Below the pieces are notes generated by a model. It saw only the letters and a list, made by a program, of their open reading frames with translations. It made no database searches and was not told the origin of the DNA. Below, piece by piece: positions 19,105 to 30,150 of a stretch of DNA of 64,000 nt. Both the position numbers and the translations under genes were made by a program. Within the stretch, counting starts at the first letter, position 1. Every line of letters begins with the position of its first letter. Origin of the DNA: a bacterium (GTDB taxonomy: Bacteria; Bacillota; Bacilli; Lactobacillales; Streptococcaceae); NCBI GenBank assembly GCA_905221205.1, contig CAJNCG010000002.1, positions 434,001-498,000 of the forward strand. Reading direction: 5' to 3'.

Positions 19105-19192
19105 AAGAAAGAGCAGTTGAAAAATTACTGCTTTTTTGTTACACTAGATAGAAAGACTGTAAAGGATAATCTGGCTTTTTGCCATTATTCTA
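19105..19192 (+). other. Two hairpins in the divergent spacer before gmk
   Basis: AGCAGT / ACTGCT followed by TTTTTT (about 19112-19137) looks like a terminator although no plus-strand gene precedes it. A second hairpin (ATAAT-TGGC / GCCA-TTAT, about 19166-19190) lies closer to gmk. A TGTATAAAT sequence at 19087 could be a weak promoter for a very short RNA. Confidence 0.4.
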
Positions 19193-19216
19193 GAGAAATG
19201 TTATTTCACAGACTGA

Positions 19217-19858
<642 letters not shown>

Positions 19859-19882
19859 AATTTAGAAAATAGGTACAAGCAA

Positions 19883-20197
19883 ATGATGTTAAAACCCTCT
19901 ATTGATACCTTGCTCGACAAGGTTCCTTCAAAATATTCACTCGTAATCTTGGAAGCAAAACGTGCCCACGAATTGGAAGCAGGTGCGCCAGCAACTCAAG
20001 GTTTCAAGTCTGAAAAATCAACTCTTCGCGCTCTAGAAGAAATCGAATCAGGAAACGTAACAATTCACCCAGATCCAGAAGGAAAACGTGAAGCAGTGCG
20101 TCGCCGTATCGAAGAAGAAAAACGCCGCAAAGAAGAAGAAGAAAAGAAAATCAAAGAGCAAATTGCTAAAGAAAAAGAAGATGGTGAAAAGATTTAA
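19883..20197 (+). CDS. rpoZ: RNA polymerase omega subunit
   Basis: The 104-residue omega subunit has the conserved N-terminal region ([27 protein letters not shown]) that chaperones beta prime, followed by a streptococcal Glu/Lys/Arg-rich C-terminal helix ([17 protein letters not shown]). Two consecutive ATG codons are present; the ribosome site is weak (TAGGT). It follows gmk by 24 bases, the usual arrangement. Confidence 0.96.
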
Positions 20198-20262
20198 GGT
20201 TGGGGGGACTCAATCTTATTTTTTCTATTGCAAGAATGTACTGACAAGGAGGAGGTGAGAAG

Positions 20263-22659
20263 ATGGACATAGCCAAGATTATTGTAGATGTGCCCTTGAT
20301 GCAGACGGACCAGCCCTATAGTTACAGGATTCCTAAAGAATTTGAGGAAATGCTAGAAGTTGGGATGCGGGTTCATGTACCTTTTGGTAAGGGCAATCGC
20401 CTGATTCAAGGGATTGTTCTTGGTTTGGAGTCTCAATCAGACGAAGGAGAGATTGAGCAAGATTTAAAAGATATTGTCGAGGTACTGGATTTTTCTCCTG
20501 TACTCACGCAAGAACAACTCTGGCTGGCTGAGGAGTTACGTAAGTCTGTTTTTTCTTATAAAATCTCCATCTTAAAAGCCATGTTGCCGGGATTTCTGAA
20601 CTCCAGCTATGACAAGATTCTCTATCCTCTGGAAGGTTTGAGTCAGGAAGACCGAGTGCGTCTGTTTGGTTCAGAAGATTCGCTTGCCTTTTCTTCTCTG
20701 GATTTAGGTAAGCAAGCCGAAATGATGCGTTTGACCAGGAAAGGTTTGCTTCGTTTAGAATACCAGGCAGTCGATCAAAAGAAGGTCAAGACCCAGTCTT
20801 GGTATGAGGTGAATCTTGCTCGATTAGAGGGGGTAGAGATTTCTGCACGTGCTAAGAAAAAGTTAGAACTAAGAGACTATTTGCTGTCTCATCCTGAGAG
20901 TTCTTCCTTGGCTAGTTTGTTAGAATCCTACTCGCGGGAGCAAGTCAACTTCTTTGTAGAACAAGGTGCTGTGACCATAGTCCAAAAGGAAGTTCAACGC
21001 TCGGCTGCTTATTTTGAAGGCATTGAGGCAAGTCAGCCTTTGGAGTTGAATCCAGAACAAAGACAGGCGCGTGATGCGGTTGTCAGTGCGATTGGCAGTC
21101 ACCAGCCTCCCTTCCTCCTTCAAGGGATTACAGGAAGTGGGAAGACGGAGGTTTACTTGCAGATTATCCAAGGAGCCTTGGACAAGGGCAAGACAGCTAT
21201 TTTGCTGGTGCCTGAGATTTCCTTGACTCCACAGATGACGGAGCGTTTTATTGCTCGTTTCGGAGAGAAAGTGGCCATTCTTCATTCAGGTCTGTCCAAT
21301 GGTGAAAAGTATGATGAATGGCGCAAGGTGGAACGAGGCGATTCTCAAGTTGTTGTTGGTGCCAGATCAGCCATCTTTGCTCCGCTGAAAAATCTAGGTG
21401 TCATGATAATCGATGAGGAGCATGAAGCGACTTATAAGCAGGACAGTAACCCCCGTTACCATGCCAGAGAGGTGGCTATTTTACGGGCCCAGTACAATCA
21501 AGCAGCTCTAGTCCTAGGTTCAGCGACACCGAGCTTAGAAAGCCGTGCGCGGGCTGGAAAAGGCGTCTATCAACACTTACGTCTGACCCAACGAGCTAAT
21601 CCTTTGGCTACCATTCCCAAGGTTCAAGTGATTGACTTTCGTGACTATATCGGGCAGAATGAGACGTCAAACTTTACGCCCCCTTTGCTAGAAGCCATTC
21701 AAGACCGTCTGGCTAAAAAGGAGCAGGTGGTTCTCATGCTCAATCGCCGTGGTTATTCTAGCTTTGTTATGTGTCGGGAGTGTGGGACGGTGGATACTTG
21801 TCCCAACTGTGATATTTCCTTGACCTTGCATATGGATACCAAGACTATGAACTGCCATTATTGTGGTTTCTCGAAAGACATTCCTCAAGCCTGTCCTAAC
21901 TGTAAGAGCCGAAGTATTCGCTACTATGGGACGGGGACTCAGAAGGCTTATGACGAGCTGGCAGAGATTTTTCCTCAGGCTCGCATTCTGCGCATGGATG
22001 TGGATACGACCCGCAAGAAAGGCAGTCACCAAGCTCTTCTTGACCAGTTTGGACGAGGGGAAGCGGATATCTTGCTTGGAACTCAAATGATTGCCAAGGG
22101 ATTGGATTTCCCCAATGTGACCCTAGTAGGAGTTCTTAATGCGGATACAGCTTTGAATCTGCCTGATTTCCGTTCTTCTGAGAGAACCTTCCAGCTTTTG
22201 ACTCAGGTGGCAGGGCGAGCAGGTCGGGCTGAAAAAGCTGGTCAGGTCTTGATTCAGTCCTACAATCCGCAACATTATGCTATTCGATTTGCCAAGGATC
22301 AGGACTACGAAGGATTTTATGCCTATGAAATGGGAATCAGACGACAACTTGGTTATCCACCTTACTATTTTACGATTGGCATTACCCTTTCTCACAAGAA
22401 AGAAGAAGAGGTTGTCAAACGTGCTTATGAAGTCATGAATATTTTGCGGTCAGGTTTGTCTGAAATCAGTAACATCCTTGGCCCGACACCCAAACCTATC
22501 GCCCGTACCCACAACCTCTATCATTACCAGATTTTGATTAAATACCGTTTAGAAGATGAGCTAGCTCCGACCCTTAACCAGGTCTTGGCCTTGACTCAAG
22601 AACGGGAAAATAGTGAGCTCCGTCTCAGCATTGACCATGAGCCACAGCAATTTTTATAA
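20263..22659 (+). CDS. priA: Primosomal protein N', replication restart helicase
   Basis: PriA rebuilds replication forks away from the origin. The 798-residue protein has the N-terminal DNA-binding domain, a Walker A motif GITGSGKTEVY (about 288-298), DEEH box (about 382-385), two zinc-binding cysteine clusters (CREC...CPNC...CHYC...CPNC, about 505-545) inside the helicase core, and the C-terminal LGPTPKPIARTHNLY block. Its start is preceded by a very strong AAGGAGGAGGTGAG. Confidence 0.98.
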   Translation: MDIAKIIVDVPLMQTDQPYSYRIPKEFEEMLEVGMRVHVPFGKGNRLIQGIVLGLESQSDEGEIEQDLKDIVEVLDFSPVLTQEQLWLAEELRKSVFSYKISILKAMLPGFLNSSYDKILYPLEGLSQEDRVRLFGSEDSLAFSSLDLGKQAEMMRLTRKGLLRLEYQAVDQKKVKTQSWYEVNLARLEGVEISARAKKKLELRDYLLSHPESSSLASLLESYSREQVNFFVEQGAVTIVQKEVQRSAAYFEGIEASQPLELNPEQRQARDAVVSAIGSHQPPFLLQGITGSGKTEVYLQIIQGALDKGKTAILLVPEISLTPQMTERFIARFGEKVAILHSGLSNGEKYDEWRKVERGDSQVVVGARSAIFAPLKNLGVMIIDEEHEATYKQDSNPRYHAREVAILRAQYNQAALVLGSATPSLESRARAGKGVYQHLRLTQRANPLATIPKVQVIDFRDYIGQNETSNFTPPLLEAIQDRLAKKEQVVLMLNRRGYSSFVMCRECGTVDTCPNCDISLTLHMDTKTMNCHYCGFSKDIPQACPNCKSRSIRYYGTGTQKAYDELAEIFPQARILRMDVDTTRKKGSHQALLDQFGRGEADILLGTQMIAKGLDFPNVTLVGVLNADTALNLPDFRSSERTFQLLTQVAGRAGRAEKAGQVLIQSYNPQHYAIRFAKDQDYEGFYAYEMGIRRQLGYPPYYFTIGITLSHKKEEEVVKRAYEVMNILRSGLSEISNILGPTPKPIARTHNLYHYQILIKYRLEDELAPTLNQVLALTQERENSELRLSIDHEPQQFL

Positions 22660-22671
22660 GAAGGAGAAGAT

Positions 22672-23607
22672 ATGACAAAATTAATCTTTATGGGGACACC
22701 CGACTTTTCAGCAACAGTCTTAAAAGGACTTTTGACAGATGAACGTTACGAAATTCTAGCAGTTGTAACCCAGCCAGACCGTGCTGTTGGCCGTAAAAAA
22801 GTGATCCAAGAGACACCAGTCAAGCAGGCTGCTAAGGAAGCGGGACTCCCTATCTACCAACCTGAAAAATTATCTGGAAGTCCAGAGATGGAAGCGATTA
22901 TGAAGCTAGGAGCAGATGGGATTGTGACTGCTGCTTTTGGTCAGTTTCTTCCAAGTAAACTCCTTGATAGCATGGACTTTGCGGTCAACGTTCACGCTTC
23001 CCTTCTTCCAAAACACCGTGGTGGTGCGCCTATCCATTATGCCTTGATTCAAGGGGATGAGGAAGCTGGTGTGACCATTATGGAAATGGTTAAGGAAATG
23101 GATGCAGGAGATATGATTTCCCGTCGCAGCATTCCTATCACAGATGAAGATAATGTTGGAACCTTGTTTGAGAAATTAGCTGTCGTTGGTCGTGACTTGC
23201 TTTTGGACACTTTGCCTGCCTATATAGCTGGGGAAATCAAACCAGAACCGCAGGATCCAAGTCGGGTCACTTTCTCTCCAAATATCAAGCCAGAGGAAGA
23301 AAAACTGGACTGGAATAAAAGCAATCGTCAACTCTTTAACCAAATCCGTGGCATGAACCCATGGCCTGTGGCCCATACTTTTCTCAAGGGCGACCGCTTT
23401 AAGATTTATGAAGCTCTACTAGTAGAAGGTCAGGGAAATCCAGGAGAGATTCTGTCTATTGGCAAGAAAGAATTGATTGTCGCAACAGCAGCAGGAGCTC
23501 TGTCTCTCAAACAAGTGCAGCCAGCAGGCAAACCTAAGATGGACATTGCTTCCTTCCTCAACGGTGTTGGACGGACATTGACAGTAGGAGAACGATTTGG
23601 TGACTAA
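22672..23607 (+). CDS. fmt: Methionyl-tRNA formyltransferase
   Basis: Formylates initiator Met-tRNA using 10-formyl-THF. The 311-residue protein has the FMGTPDFSA start, the formyl-transfer active-site stretch [17 protein letters not shown] (about 105-121, with Asn, His) and the later Asp in [20 protein letters not shown]. The C-terminal OB-like domain follows. Overlaps the rsmB start. Confidence 0.98.
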   Translation: MTKLIFMGTPDFSATVLKGLLTDERYEILAVVTQPDRAVGRKKVIQETPVKQAAKEAGLPIYQPEKLSGSPEMEAIMKLGADGIVTAAFGQFLPSKLLDSMDFAVNVHASLLPKHRGGAPIHYALIQGDEEAGVTIMEMVKEMDAGDMISRRSIPITDEDNVGTLFEKLAVVGRDLLLDTLPAYIAGEIKPEPQDPSRVTFSPNIKPEEEKLDWNKSNRQLFNQIRGMNPWPVAHTFLKGDRFKIYEALLVEGQGNPGEILSIGKKELIVATAAGALSLKQVQPAGKPKMDIASFLNGVGRTLTVGERFGD

Positions 23608-24913
23608 AGTAGAAACGGCTAGAAGTCTAGCTCTAGCAGTATTAGAGGATGTCTTTATCAATCAAGCATACTCGAATATCGCCTTAAATAAGCATCTCAA
23701 GGGAAGTCAACTTTCGCCGGCGGACAAGGGCTTGGTAACTGAGATTGTCTATGGAACAGTAGCCCGTAAATTGACTCTGGAATGGTACCTGTCCCACTTT
23801 ATCGAAGATAGAGACCAGTTAGACAGTTGGCTCTATGTCCTGCTTCTCATGAGTGCCTACCAACTTCGCTATTTGGACAAGATTCCAGACCATGCTGTGG
23901 TTAATGAAGCAGTGGAATTGGCCAAAGTCCGTAAAAAAGGTAGCGAAAAATTGGTCAATGCTGTCCTTCGCCGTATCCTGCGTGAAGGCTGGACAGATAT
24001 TGCCAGCATCAAACGAAAAAACAAACGTGATTCCATTGCCTATTCTCTACCTGTTTGGCTCGTGTCTAAACTTAAGGAAGAATACGGAGAAGAGCGAGCA
24101 CAAGCCATCTTTGAAAGTCTTTTAGTGCGAAACAAGGCCAGTATTCGTGTGACTGATTTAAGCCGAAAAGAGGAAATCCAAGCCTTGTTGGAAGCTAGTG
24201 ATTCACCTTTGTCTCCTTCTGGTCTGGTCAAGGAACAAGGGCATTTTGCAGGTCATGACTTGTTTGCGAAGGGAGCCATTACTATCCAAGATGAGTCCAG
24301 TCAATTGGTTGCGCCGACGCTTGATCTACAAGGAAATGAGCAGGTTCTAGATGCTTGTGCAGCTCCAGGTGGGAAAACAGCTCATATAGCCTCTTATCTC
24401 ACGACAGGTCAGGTTACTGCTCTGGATTTGTATGACCACAAGTTGGACTTAATCCAAGAAAATGCCCAACGTCTAGGGGTTGCAGAGCAGGTTCAAACGC
24501 AAAAATTGGATGCCAGAAAGGTGCATGAGTTTTTTGGTCAGGATTCTTTTGATAAGATTTTAGTGGATGCTCCTTGTTCAGGAATCGGTCTTCTGCGTCG
24601 CAAACCAGATATCAAATACAACAAAGAAACAGCAGATTTCGCGTCCTTACAGGAAATTCAGCTAGAAATATTAGGTAGTGTTTGTCAAACACTACGCAAA
24701 GGTGGTATAATAACTTATAGTACCTGTACTATTGTCTCAGAAGAGAACTTTCAAGTCGTGCAGGCATTTTTAGAAAGTCATCCCGAATTTGAGCAGGTGA
24801 AACTAGAACATGAATGTAAAGATATCATGAAAGATGGCTGTATCCTTATCACCCCTGAATTGTATGGAAGTGATGGATTCTTCATCAGCCAATTTCGTAA
24901 GATATCAGATTAG
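23600..24913 (+). CDS. rsmB: 16S rRNA (cytosine-967 C5)-methyltransferase
   Basis: The protein (437 residues from the GTG) has an N-terminal NusB-like RNA-binding domain (~1-140) and a C-terminal methyltransferase with SAM motif [10 protein letters not shown] (~251-260) and two catalytic cysteines in DAPCSGIG (~323) and [11 protein letters not shown] (~372). I use the GTG at 23600 (VTKVETARS) because AGGAG ends nine bases upstream; an in-frame TTG at 23597 is less likely. It overlaps the fmt stop by eight bases. Confidence 0.95.
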   Translation: MTKVETARSLALAVLEDVFINQAYSNIALNKHLKGSQLSPADKGLVTEIVYGTVARKLTLEWYLSHFIEDRDQLDSWLYVLLLMSAYQLRYLDKIPDHAVVNEAVELAKVRKKGSEKLVNAVLRRILREGWTDIASIKRKNKRDSIAYSLPVWLVSKLKEEYGEERAQAIFESLLVRNKASIRVTDLSRKEEIQALLEASDSPLSPSGLVKEQGHFAGHDLFAKGAITIQDESSQLVAPTLDLQGNEQVLDACAAPGGKTAHIASYLTTGQVTALDLYDHKLDLIQENAQRLGVAEQVQTQKLDARKVHEFFGQDSFDKILVDAPCSGIGLLRRKPDIKYNKETADFASLQEIQLEILGSVCQTLRKGGIITYSTCTIVSEENFQVVQAFLESHPEFEQVKLEHECKDIMKDGCILITPELYGSDGFFISQFRKISD

Positions 24914-24927
24914 GAAGGAACTAACAC

Positions 24928-25668
24928 ATGGAAATTTCATTATTAACAGATGTTGGTCAGAAACGAACAAATAACCAAGACTATGTCAACCACTATGTCA
25001 ATAGAGCTGGGCGTACCATGATTATCCTAGCTGATGGTATGGGAGGTCATCGCGCGGGGAATATCGCTAGTGAAATGGCGGTAACAGACCTGGGTGTGGC
25101 TTGGGTCGATACTCAAATCGATACAGTTAATGAAGTACGCGAATGGTTTGCTAACAACCTTGAGATTGAAAATCAAAAGATTAACCAACTTGGACAAAAT
25201 GAAGCCTATAAAGGAATGGGAACAACCCTTGAGGCTGTTGCTATTATTGACAATCAGGCTATTTATGCCCACATTGGGGATTCTCGTATCGGTTTGATTC
25301 GTGGAGAAGAATACCACCAGTTAACGAGCGACCATTCTTTGGTCAATGAATTGCTCAAGGCTGGCCAATTGACACCAGAAGAAGCTGCTAGCCATCCACA
25401 GAAAAATATTATTACTCAGTCAATTGGTCAAAAAGATGAAGTTCAACCTGATTTTGGAATGATCACCCTTGAGCCTGGGGACTATCTCTTGCTCAATAGT
25501 GACGGCTTGACAAATATGATTTCAGGCAGTGAGATTTCTGATATTGTAACCAGCGATATTGCTTTGGCAGATAAGGCAGCAACCTTAATTCGTTTTGCCA
25601 ACAATGCGGGTGGTTTGGACAATATCACAGTTGCCCTTATTGCTGTTAATGAGGAGGCAACAGAATGA
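24928..25668 (+). CDS. phpP: PP2C-type Ser/Thr protein phosphatase
   Basis: The 246-residue manganese/magnesium phosphatase reverses StkP phosphorylation. It shows the PPM motifs: [13 protein letters not shown] (~6-18), [14 protein letters not shown] (~35-48), GTTLEAV (~97-103), [10 protein letters not shown] (~116-125), and [10 protein letters not shown] plus DNIT near the C-terminus, with metal-binding aspartates intact. Its stop overlaps the stkP start (ATGA), so the kinase-phosphatase pair is co-expressed. Confidence 0.97.
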   Translation: MEISLLTDVGQKRTNNQDYVNHYVNRAGRTMIILADGMGGHRAGNIASEMAVTDLGVAWVDTQIDTVNEVREWFANNLEIENQKINQLGQNEAYKGMGTTLEAVAIIDNQAIYAHIGDSRIGLIRGEEYHQLTSDHSLVNELLKAGQLTPEEAASHPQKNIITQSIGQKDEVQPDFGMITLEPGDYLLLNSDGLTNMISGSEISDIVTSDIALADKAATLIRFANNAGGLDNITVALIAVNEEATE

Positions 25669-27560
25669 TCCAAATCGGCAAAATTTTTGCCGGGCGGTAT
25701 CGAATTATCAAACAAATTGGTCGAGGAGGCATGGCAGATGTCTATTTGGCCAAGGATTTGATTTTGGACGGTGAAGAAGTGGCAGTAAAGGTCCTGAGGA
25801 CCAACTACCAAACAGATCCGATTGCTGTGGCGCGTTTCCAGCGGGAAGCGAGAGCTATGGCGGATCTGGACCATCCTCATATCGTTCGGATTACAGATAT
25901 CGGTGAAGAAGAGGGACAGCAGTATCTCGCAATGGAGTACGTTGCTGGATTAGACCTCAAACGCTATATCAAGGAACATCATCCTCTTTCAAATGAAGAA
26001 GCAGTCCGAATCATGGGACAAATTCTCTTGGCTATGCGCTTGGCCCATACTCGAGGGATTGTTCACCGAGACTTGAAACCTCAAAATATCCTTTTGACAC
26101 CAGATGGGACTGCCAAAGTCACAGACTTTGGGATTGCGGTAGCCTTTGCTGAGACAAGTCTGACCCAGACTAACTCAATGCTAGGTTCTGTGCATTATTT
26201 ATCACCAGAGCAGGCGCGTGGTTCTAAAGCAACTGTGCAGAGTGATATCTATGCTATGGGGATTATCTTCTATGAGATGCTGACAGGTCATATTCCTTAC
26301 GATGGGGATAGTGCGGTGACCATCGCCCTCCAGCATTTCCAGAAACCACTGCCATCGGTTATAGCTGAAAATCCATCTGTGCCTCAGGCTTTAGAGAATG
26401 TTGTTATCAAGGCAACTGCCAAGAAATTGACAGACCGTTACAAATCAGTTGCTGAGATGTATGTGGATTTGTCTAGCAGTTTGTCTTACAATCGTCGTAA
26501 TGAACCAAAGTTAGTCTTTGACGATGCGACTAAGGCGGACACTAAGACCCTTCCTAAAGTGCCACAAAGTACGCTGACCTCTATCCCTAAAGCTCCGGTA
26601 CAAGAGGGGCGCCCTCAACCTAAGCCCCAACCTCATCAGACAGAAAAACCAGCCTCTACTCCCAAGCCAGCCAAACGCCGTCGCATGAAAGCACGTTATC
26701 CAATTTTATTTGCGACTTTCTTGTTGGTTGTGGCATCCTTAGTATGGATTTTATATAGAACGCCCGCTACCATTGCTGTTCCAAAAGTAGCAGGTCAGAC
26801 GGTTGCCGAGGCTAAAGAAGCGCTTAAGAAAGCCAATTTTGAGGTTGGAGAAGAAAAGACAGAAGCTAGTGATAAGGTTGAAGAAGGTCGGGTTATTCGC
26901 ACCGATCCTGACGCTGGTACGACACGAAAAGAAGGTACAAAAATTAATTTGATTGTGTCTTCTGGTCAGCAATCCTTCCAACTTGGAAATTACCTCGGTA
27001 GAAAATCTAGTGATGTAGTAGCAGAATTGAAAGGCAAGAAGGTTCCAGAAAATCTGATTAAGATTGAGGAAGAAGAATCTAACGAAATCGAAGCTGGAAC
27101 AATCATAAAACAAAGTTTACCGGAAGGAACAACCTACGATCTTAGCAAGGCAACTCAAATAGTTCTAACAGTTGCTAAGAAGGTAAATTCTGTTTCAATG
27201 CCAAGCTATATTGGTTCTAGTCGAGAATTTACAAAGAATAATCTGATACAGATTGTTGGTGTTAAAGAGGCTAATATAGAAATTGTAGAAGTTTCTAGCC
27301 CAGCAGGGCATGAAGAAGGAACAGTAGTGGATCAAAGTCCAAAACCGGGTGAAAAGGTAGATTTGAGTACCACTCGTGTTAAAATCTCTATTTATAAAGC
27401 GAAGCAGACTCGTTCTTCTTCAACGTCTTCATCCTCAACTTCTTCGTCGTCTAGTTCTTCTCGGAAACCTAACGAGCCGGGGAATGCGGAAACTACTCCA
27501 ACACAAGGCAACTCGCAAGGTAATTCACAACGAGGAGATACTTCCCCAGATAATCCATAG
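25665..27560 (+). CDS. stkP: Membrane Ser/Thr protein kinase with PASTA repeats
   Basis: StkP senses cell-wall state and controls division. The 631-residue protein has a cytoplasmic kinase domain: [13 protein letters not shown] (~19-31), Lys42 in VAVKVL, catalytic HRDLKPQN (~133-140), DFG (~154-156). A Pro-rich juxtamembrane region and one membrane helix (~344-364) follow, then PASTA repeats at ~366-434, ~435-504 and ~505-580, and a Ser/Thr-rich tail (~581-631). From memory pneumococcal StkP has four PASTA repeats and a short tail, so one repeat is missing here. The last repeat ([13 protein letters not shown]...) resembles pneumococcal PASTA4. Confidence 0.97.
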   Translation: MIQIGKIFAGRYRIIKQIGRGGMADVYLAKDLILDGEEVAVKVLRTNYQTDPIAVARFQREARAMADLDHPHIVRITDIGEEEGQQYLAMEYVAGLDLKRYIKEHHPLSNEEAVRIMGQILLAMRLAHTRGIVHRDLKPQNILLTPDGTAKVTDFGIAVAFAETSLTQTNSMLGSVHYLSPEQARGSKATVQSDIYAMGIIFYEMLTGHIPYDGDSAVTIALQHFQKPLPSVIAENPSVPQALENVVIKATAKKLTDRYKSVAEMYVDLSSSLSYNRRNEPKLVFDDATKADTKTLPKVPQSTLTSIPKAPVQEGRPQPKPQPHQTEKPASTPKPAKRRRMKARYPILFATFLLVVASLVWILYRTPATIAVPKVAGQTVAEAKEALKKANFEVGEEKTEASDKVEEGRVIRTDPDAGTTRKEGTKINLIVSSGQQSFQLGNYLGRKSSDVVAELKGKKVPENLIKIEEEESNEIEAGTIIKQSLPEGTTYDLSKATQIVLTVAKKVNSVSMPSYIGSSREFTKNNLIQIVGVKEANIEIVEVSSPAGHEEGTVVDQSPKPGEKVDLSTTRVKISIYKAKQTRSSSTSSSSTSSSSSSSRKPNEPGNAETTPTQGNSQGNSQRGDTSPDNP

Positions 27561-27569
27561 TGATACTAG

Positions 27570-27608
27570 AATCTTTGTCATGATTTCATGGCAAAGATTT
27601 TTTTTGAG
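27570..27608 (+). terminator. Terminator after stkP
   Basis: AATCTTTGTCATGA / TCATGGCAAAGATT stem with an eight-base T tract. Confidence 0.9.
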
Positions 27609-27654
27609 TCCTGATTTGTGATAGAATAGAGGGAGTTGATAAAAGGAGGCAAGC

Positions 27655-28413
27655 ATGGAAGAATCAAAAGAATTAAATGCCGTCATTGATGTGATTATGC
27701 TAGCGGGGACTATTCTTCTTAAAAGTGGCTCAGAAATCCATCGTGTAGAAGATACCATGATTCGGATCGCGCATTCGCAGGGGATTGTGGATTGCAATGT
27801 CCTTGCCATGCCTGCTGCCATCTTTTTCTCTATTGAAAATACCAATATTTCACGTATGAAGCGTGTGACCTCCTCTTCTTATAATATTGAAAAAGTCTGC
27901 GATGTGAACCAGATTTCTCGTCAGCTGGTAGGTGGAAAGCTTGATTTAGAAACAGCCTACAAGCAATTGACGGTCTTACAAGCTCAACCTCTTCCTTATA
28001 CCAAGTTGCAGGTGACTATGGCTGCAACCTTTAGTGCCCCATTCTTCTCAATTATGTTTAGTGGAAATATCTACGACGCACTTGGGGCAGGAGTGGCCAC
28101 CTTATTTGGTTTTGCCTTTTCCCTTTATGTGGAGAAGTTTATCCGAATTCCTTTTGTGACAGCCTTTGCTGGAGCCTTTGTCTTTGGGATGATAGCTCAG
28201 TTTTGGGCTCGCTACACAGGCTTTCCCTCAACGGCAGATTTGATTATAGCTGGTGCGGTCATGCCGTTTGTACCAGGAATTGCCTTGACCAATGCAGTTC
28301 GGGATATTATGACTAACCACATAAACTCTGGTATGAGTAAGATGTTTGAATCCCTACTCATTACCCTTGCTTTAGGGGCAGGAACTTCTGTCGCCTTGGT
28401 ATTGATGAACTAA
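27655..28413 (+). CDS. Threonine/serine exporter, large half (ThrE / YjjP family)
   Basis: The 252-residue protein has the soluble N-terminal part typical of ThrE_N (MLAGTILLKSGSEIHRVEDTM-like, split motif ~14-34) and about five C-terminal membrane helices (PFFSIMFSGN..., FVTAFAGAFVFGMIAQF, ADLIIAGAVMPFVPGIALT). With the next gene it forms a two-part version of the Corynebacterium ThrE exporter. The stop is separated from the next ATG by one base. GGAGG-type site AAAAGGAGGCAAGC precedes it. Confidence 0.88.
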   Translation: MEESKELNAVIDVIMLAGTILLKSGSEIHRVEDTMIRIAHSQGIVDCNVLAMPAAIFFSIENTNISRMKRVTSSSYNIEKVCDVNQISRQLVGGKLDLETAYKQLTVLQAQPLPYTKLQVTMAATFSAPFFSIMFSGNIYDALGAGVATLFGFAFSLYVEKFIRIPFVTAFAGAFVFGMIAQFWARYTGFPSTADLIIAGAVMPFVPGIALTNAVRDIMTNHINSGMSKMFESLLITLALGAGTSVALVLMN

Positions 28414-28414
28414 T

Positions 28415-28864
28415 ATGACACTAACTACCTTTTTATTACAAGCAGTGGCAAGTCTTCTTGCTATCATCACTTTTTTAATCGTACTCAATGTTCAGCGGTC
28501 TATGCTCTTACCAGGAGGGATTTTGGGCATGGCTGTCTGGCTAATCTATCTTTTGCTCAAGGAACCGACCAATGTTATTGTGGCTACCTTTATTGCGGCC
28601 ATTATCGGTTCTTGTGTCAGCCAGATTTTAAGTATTCTTTATAAGACACCTGCTGTGGTTTTTATCTTGGCCATCTTGGCCCCTCTGGTTCCGGGATATC
28701 TGTCTTATCGGACAACGGCCTTTTTTGTGACAGGAGACTATAGTCACGCGATTGCTAGTGCAACTTTAGTTGTCATGTTGGCTCTGGTAATCTCTATTGG
28801 CATGGCTAGCGGAACAGTGATTCTCAGACTGTATTCCTACTTACGAAAACAGCAAAATCGTTAG
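28415..28864 (+). CDS. Threonine/serine exporter, small half (ThrE_2 / YjjB family)
   Basis: The 149-residue protein is almost entirely hydrophobic with about four to five membrane helices and the PLVPGYLSYRT loop that mirrors the VPGIALTN loop of the partner. It begins one base after the previous stop, consistent with a fixed stoichiometric pair. Substrate specificity is inferred from the family only. Confidence 0.85.
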   Translation: MTLTTFLLQAVASLLAIITFLIVLNVQRSMLLPGGILGMAVWLIYLLLKEPTNVIVATFIAAIIGSCVSQILSILYKTPAVVFILAILAPLVPGYLSYRTTAFFVTGDYSHAIASATLVVMLALVISIGMASGTVILRLYSYLRKQQNR

Positions 28865-28871
28865 ACTAACA

Positions 28872-28906
28872 AGAGACTTGATTTGGTGAATCAAGTCTTT
28901 TTTCTC
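28872..28906 (+). terminator. Terminator after the ThrE pair
   Basis: AGACTTGATT / AATCAAGTCT with loop TGGTG and a T tract. Confidence 0.9.
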
Positions 28907-28977
28907 TCTTTTACTGCCATTTGTGATAAAATAGTATAGAACGATTTTTTACAATGAATGATAAAACAGAGGTAAAT

Positions 28978-30150
28978 ATGACAATCGGTATTGATAAGAT
29001 TGGTTTTGCGACCAGTCAATATGTCTTGAAATTACAAGACTTAGCAGAAGCGAGGGGAATTGACCCTGAAAAATTAAGCAGAGGACTCTTGCTCAAGGAA
29101 TTGAGTATTGCGCCCCTAACGGAGGATATCGTGACCTTGGCGGCCAGTGCTAGTGACTCTATTTTAACTGAGCAAGAGAGACAAGAAATTGACATGGTCA
29201 TTGTGGCTACCGAGTCAGGAATTGACCAGAGTAAGGCTGCGGCCGTTTTTGTGCATGGCTTGCTTGGCATCCAGCCCTTTGCTCGTAGTTTCGAGATTAA
29301 AGAAGCCTGCTATGGAGCGACAGCTGCCCTTCATTATGCTAAATTACATGTGGAAAATTCTCCAGAGTCCAAGGTCTTGGTAATTGCCAGTGATATTGCC
29401 AAATACGGTATTGAAACTCCAGGAGAACCAACTCAGGGCGCTGGCAGTGTGGCCATGTTGATTACACAAAATCCACGCATTATGGCTTTTAATAATGACA
29501 ATGTAGCTCAAACCCGTGACATCATGGATTTCTGGCGTCCAAATTACTCAACAACCCCTTATGTAAATGGTGTCTATTCTACCCAACAATATTTGGATAG
29601 TTTGAAAACGACTTGGCTTGAATACCAAAAACGCTACCAGCTTACTTTGGATGATTTTGCGGCTGTTTGCTTCCACTTGCCTTATCCTAAATTAGCACTA
29701 AAAGGCTTGAAAAAAATCATGGATAAGAGTCTACCTCAAGAGAAAAAGGACCTCTTGCAAAAGCACTTTGAGCAGTCTATTCTCTACAGTCAAAAGGTGG
29801 GGAATATCTATACAGGTTCCCTCTTCCTTGGACTCTTGTCTCTCTTGGAAAATACAGATAGCTTGAAGGCTGGGGATAAAATTGCCCTTTATAGTTACGG
29901 GAGTGGCGCTGTGGCTGAGTTCTTCAGTGGTCAATTGGTTGAAGGATATGAAGCTTATCTGGATAAAGACCGCTTGAACAAGCTCAACCAACGAACTGCC
30001 CTGTCTGTTGCAGACTATGAAAAAGTCTTCTTTGAGGAAGTGGGCTTGGATGAAACAAACTCTGCCCAGTTTGCTGGCTATGAAAATCAAGATTTTGCCT
30101 TGGTTGAAATTGTGGACCACCAACGCCGTTATAGCAAGGTTGAAAAATAA
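28978..30150 (+). CDS. mvaS: Hydroxymethylglutaryl-CoA synthase
   Basis: Condenses acetyl-CoA with acetoacetyl-CoA in the mevalonate route to isoprenoids. The 390-residue thiolase-fold protein has the catalytic Cys in EIKEACYGATAA (Cys ~111), His in FHLPYPKLALKGL (~233) and Glu in ATESGID (~79). I use ATG 28978, with AGAGG at the right distance; the in-frame ATG at 28954 lacks a site. It overlaps mvaA by one base. Confidence 0.97.
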   Translation: MTIGIDKIGFATSQYVLKLQDLAEARGIDPEKLSRGLLLKELSIAPLTEDIVTLAASASDSILTEQERQEIDMVIVATESGIDQSKAAAVFVHGLLGIQPFARSFEIKEACYGATAALHYAKLHVENSPESKVLVIASDIAKYGIETPGEPTQGAGSVAMLITQNPRIMAFNNDNVAQTRDIMDFWRPNYSTTPYVNGVYSTQQYLDSLKTTWLEYQKRYQLTLDDFAAVCFHLPYPKLALKGLKKIMDKSLPQEKKDLLQKHFEQSILYSQKVGNIYTGSLFLGLLSLLENTDSLKAGDKIALYSYGSGAVAEFFSGQLVEGYEAYLDKDRLNKLNQRTALSVADYEKVFFEEVGLDETNSAQFAGYENQDFALVEIVDHQRRYSKVEK

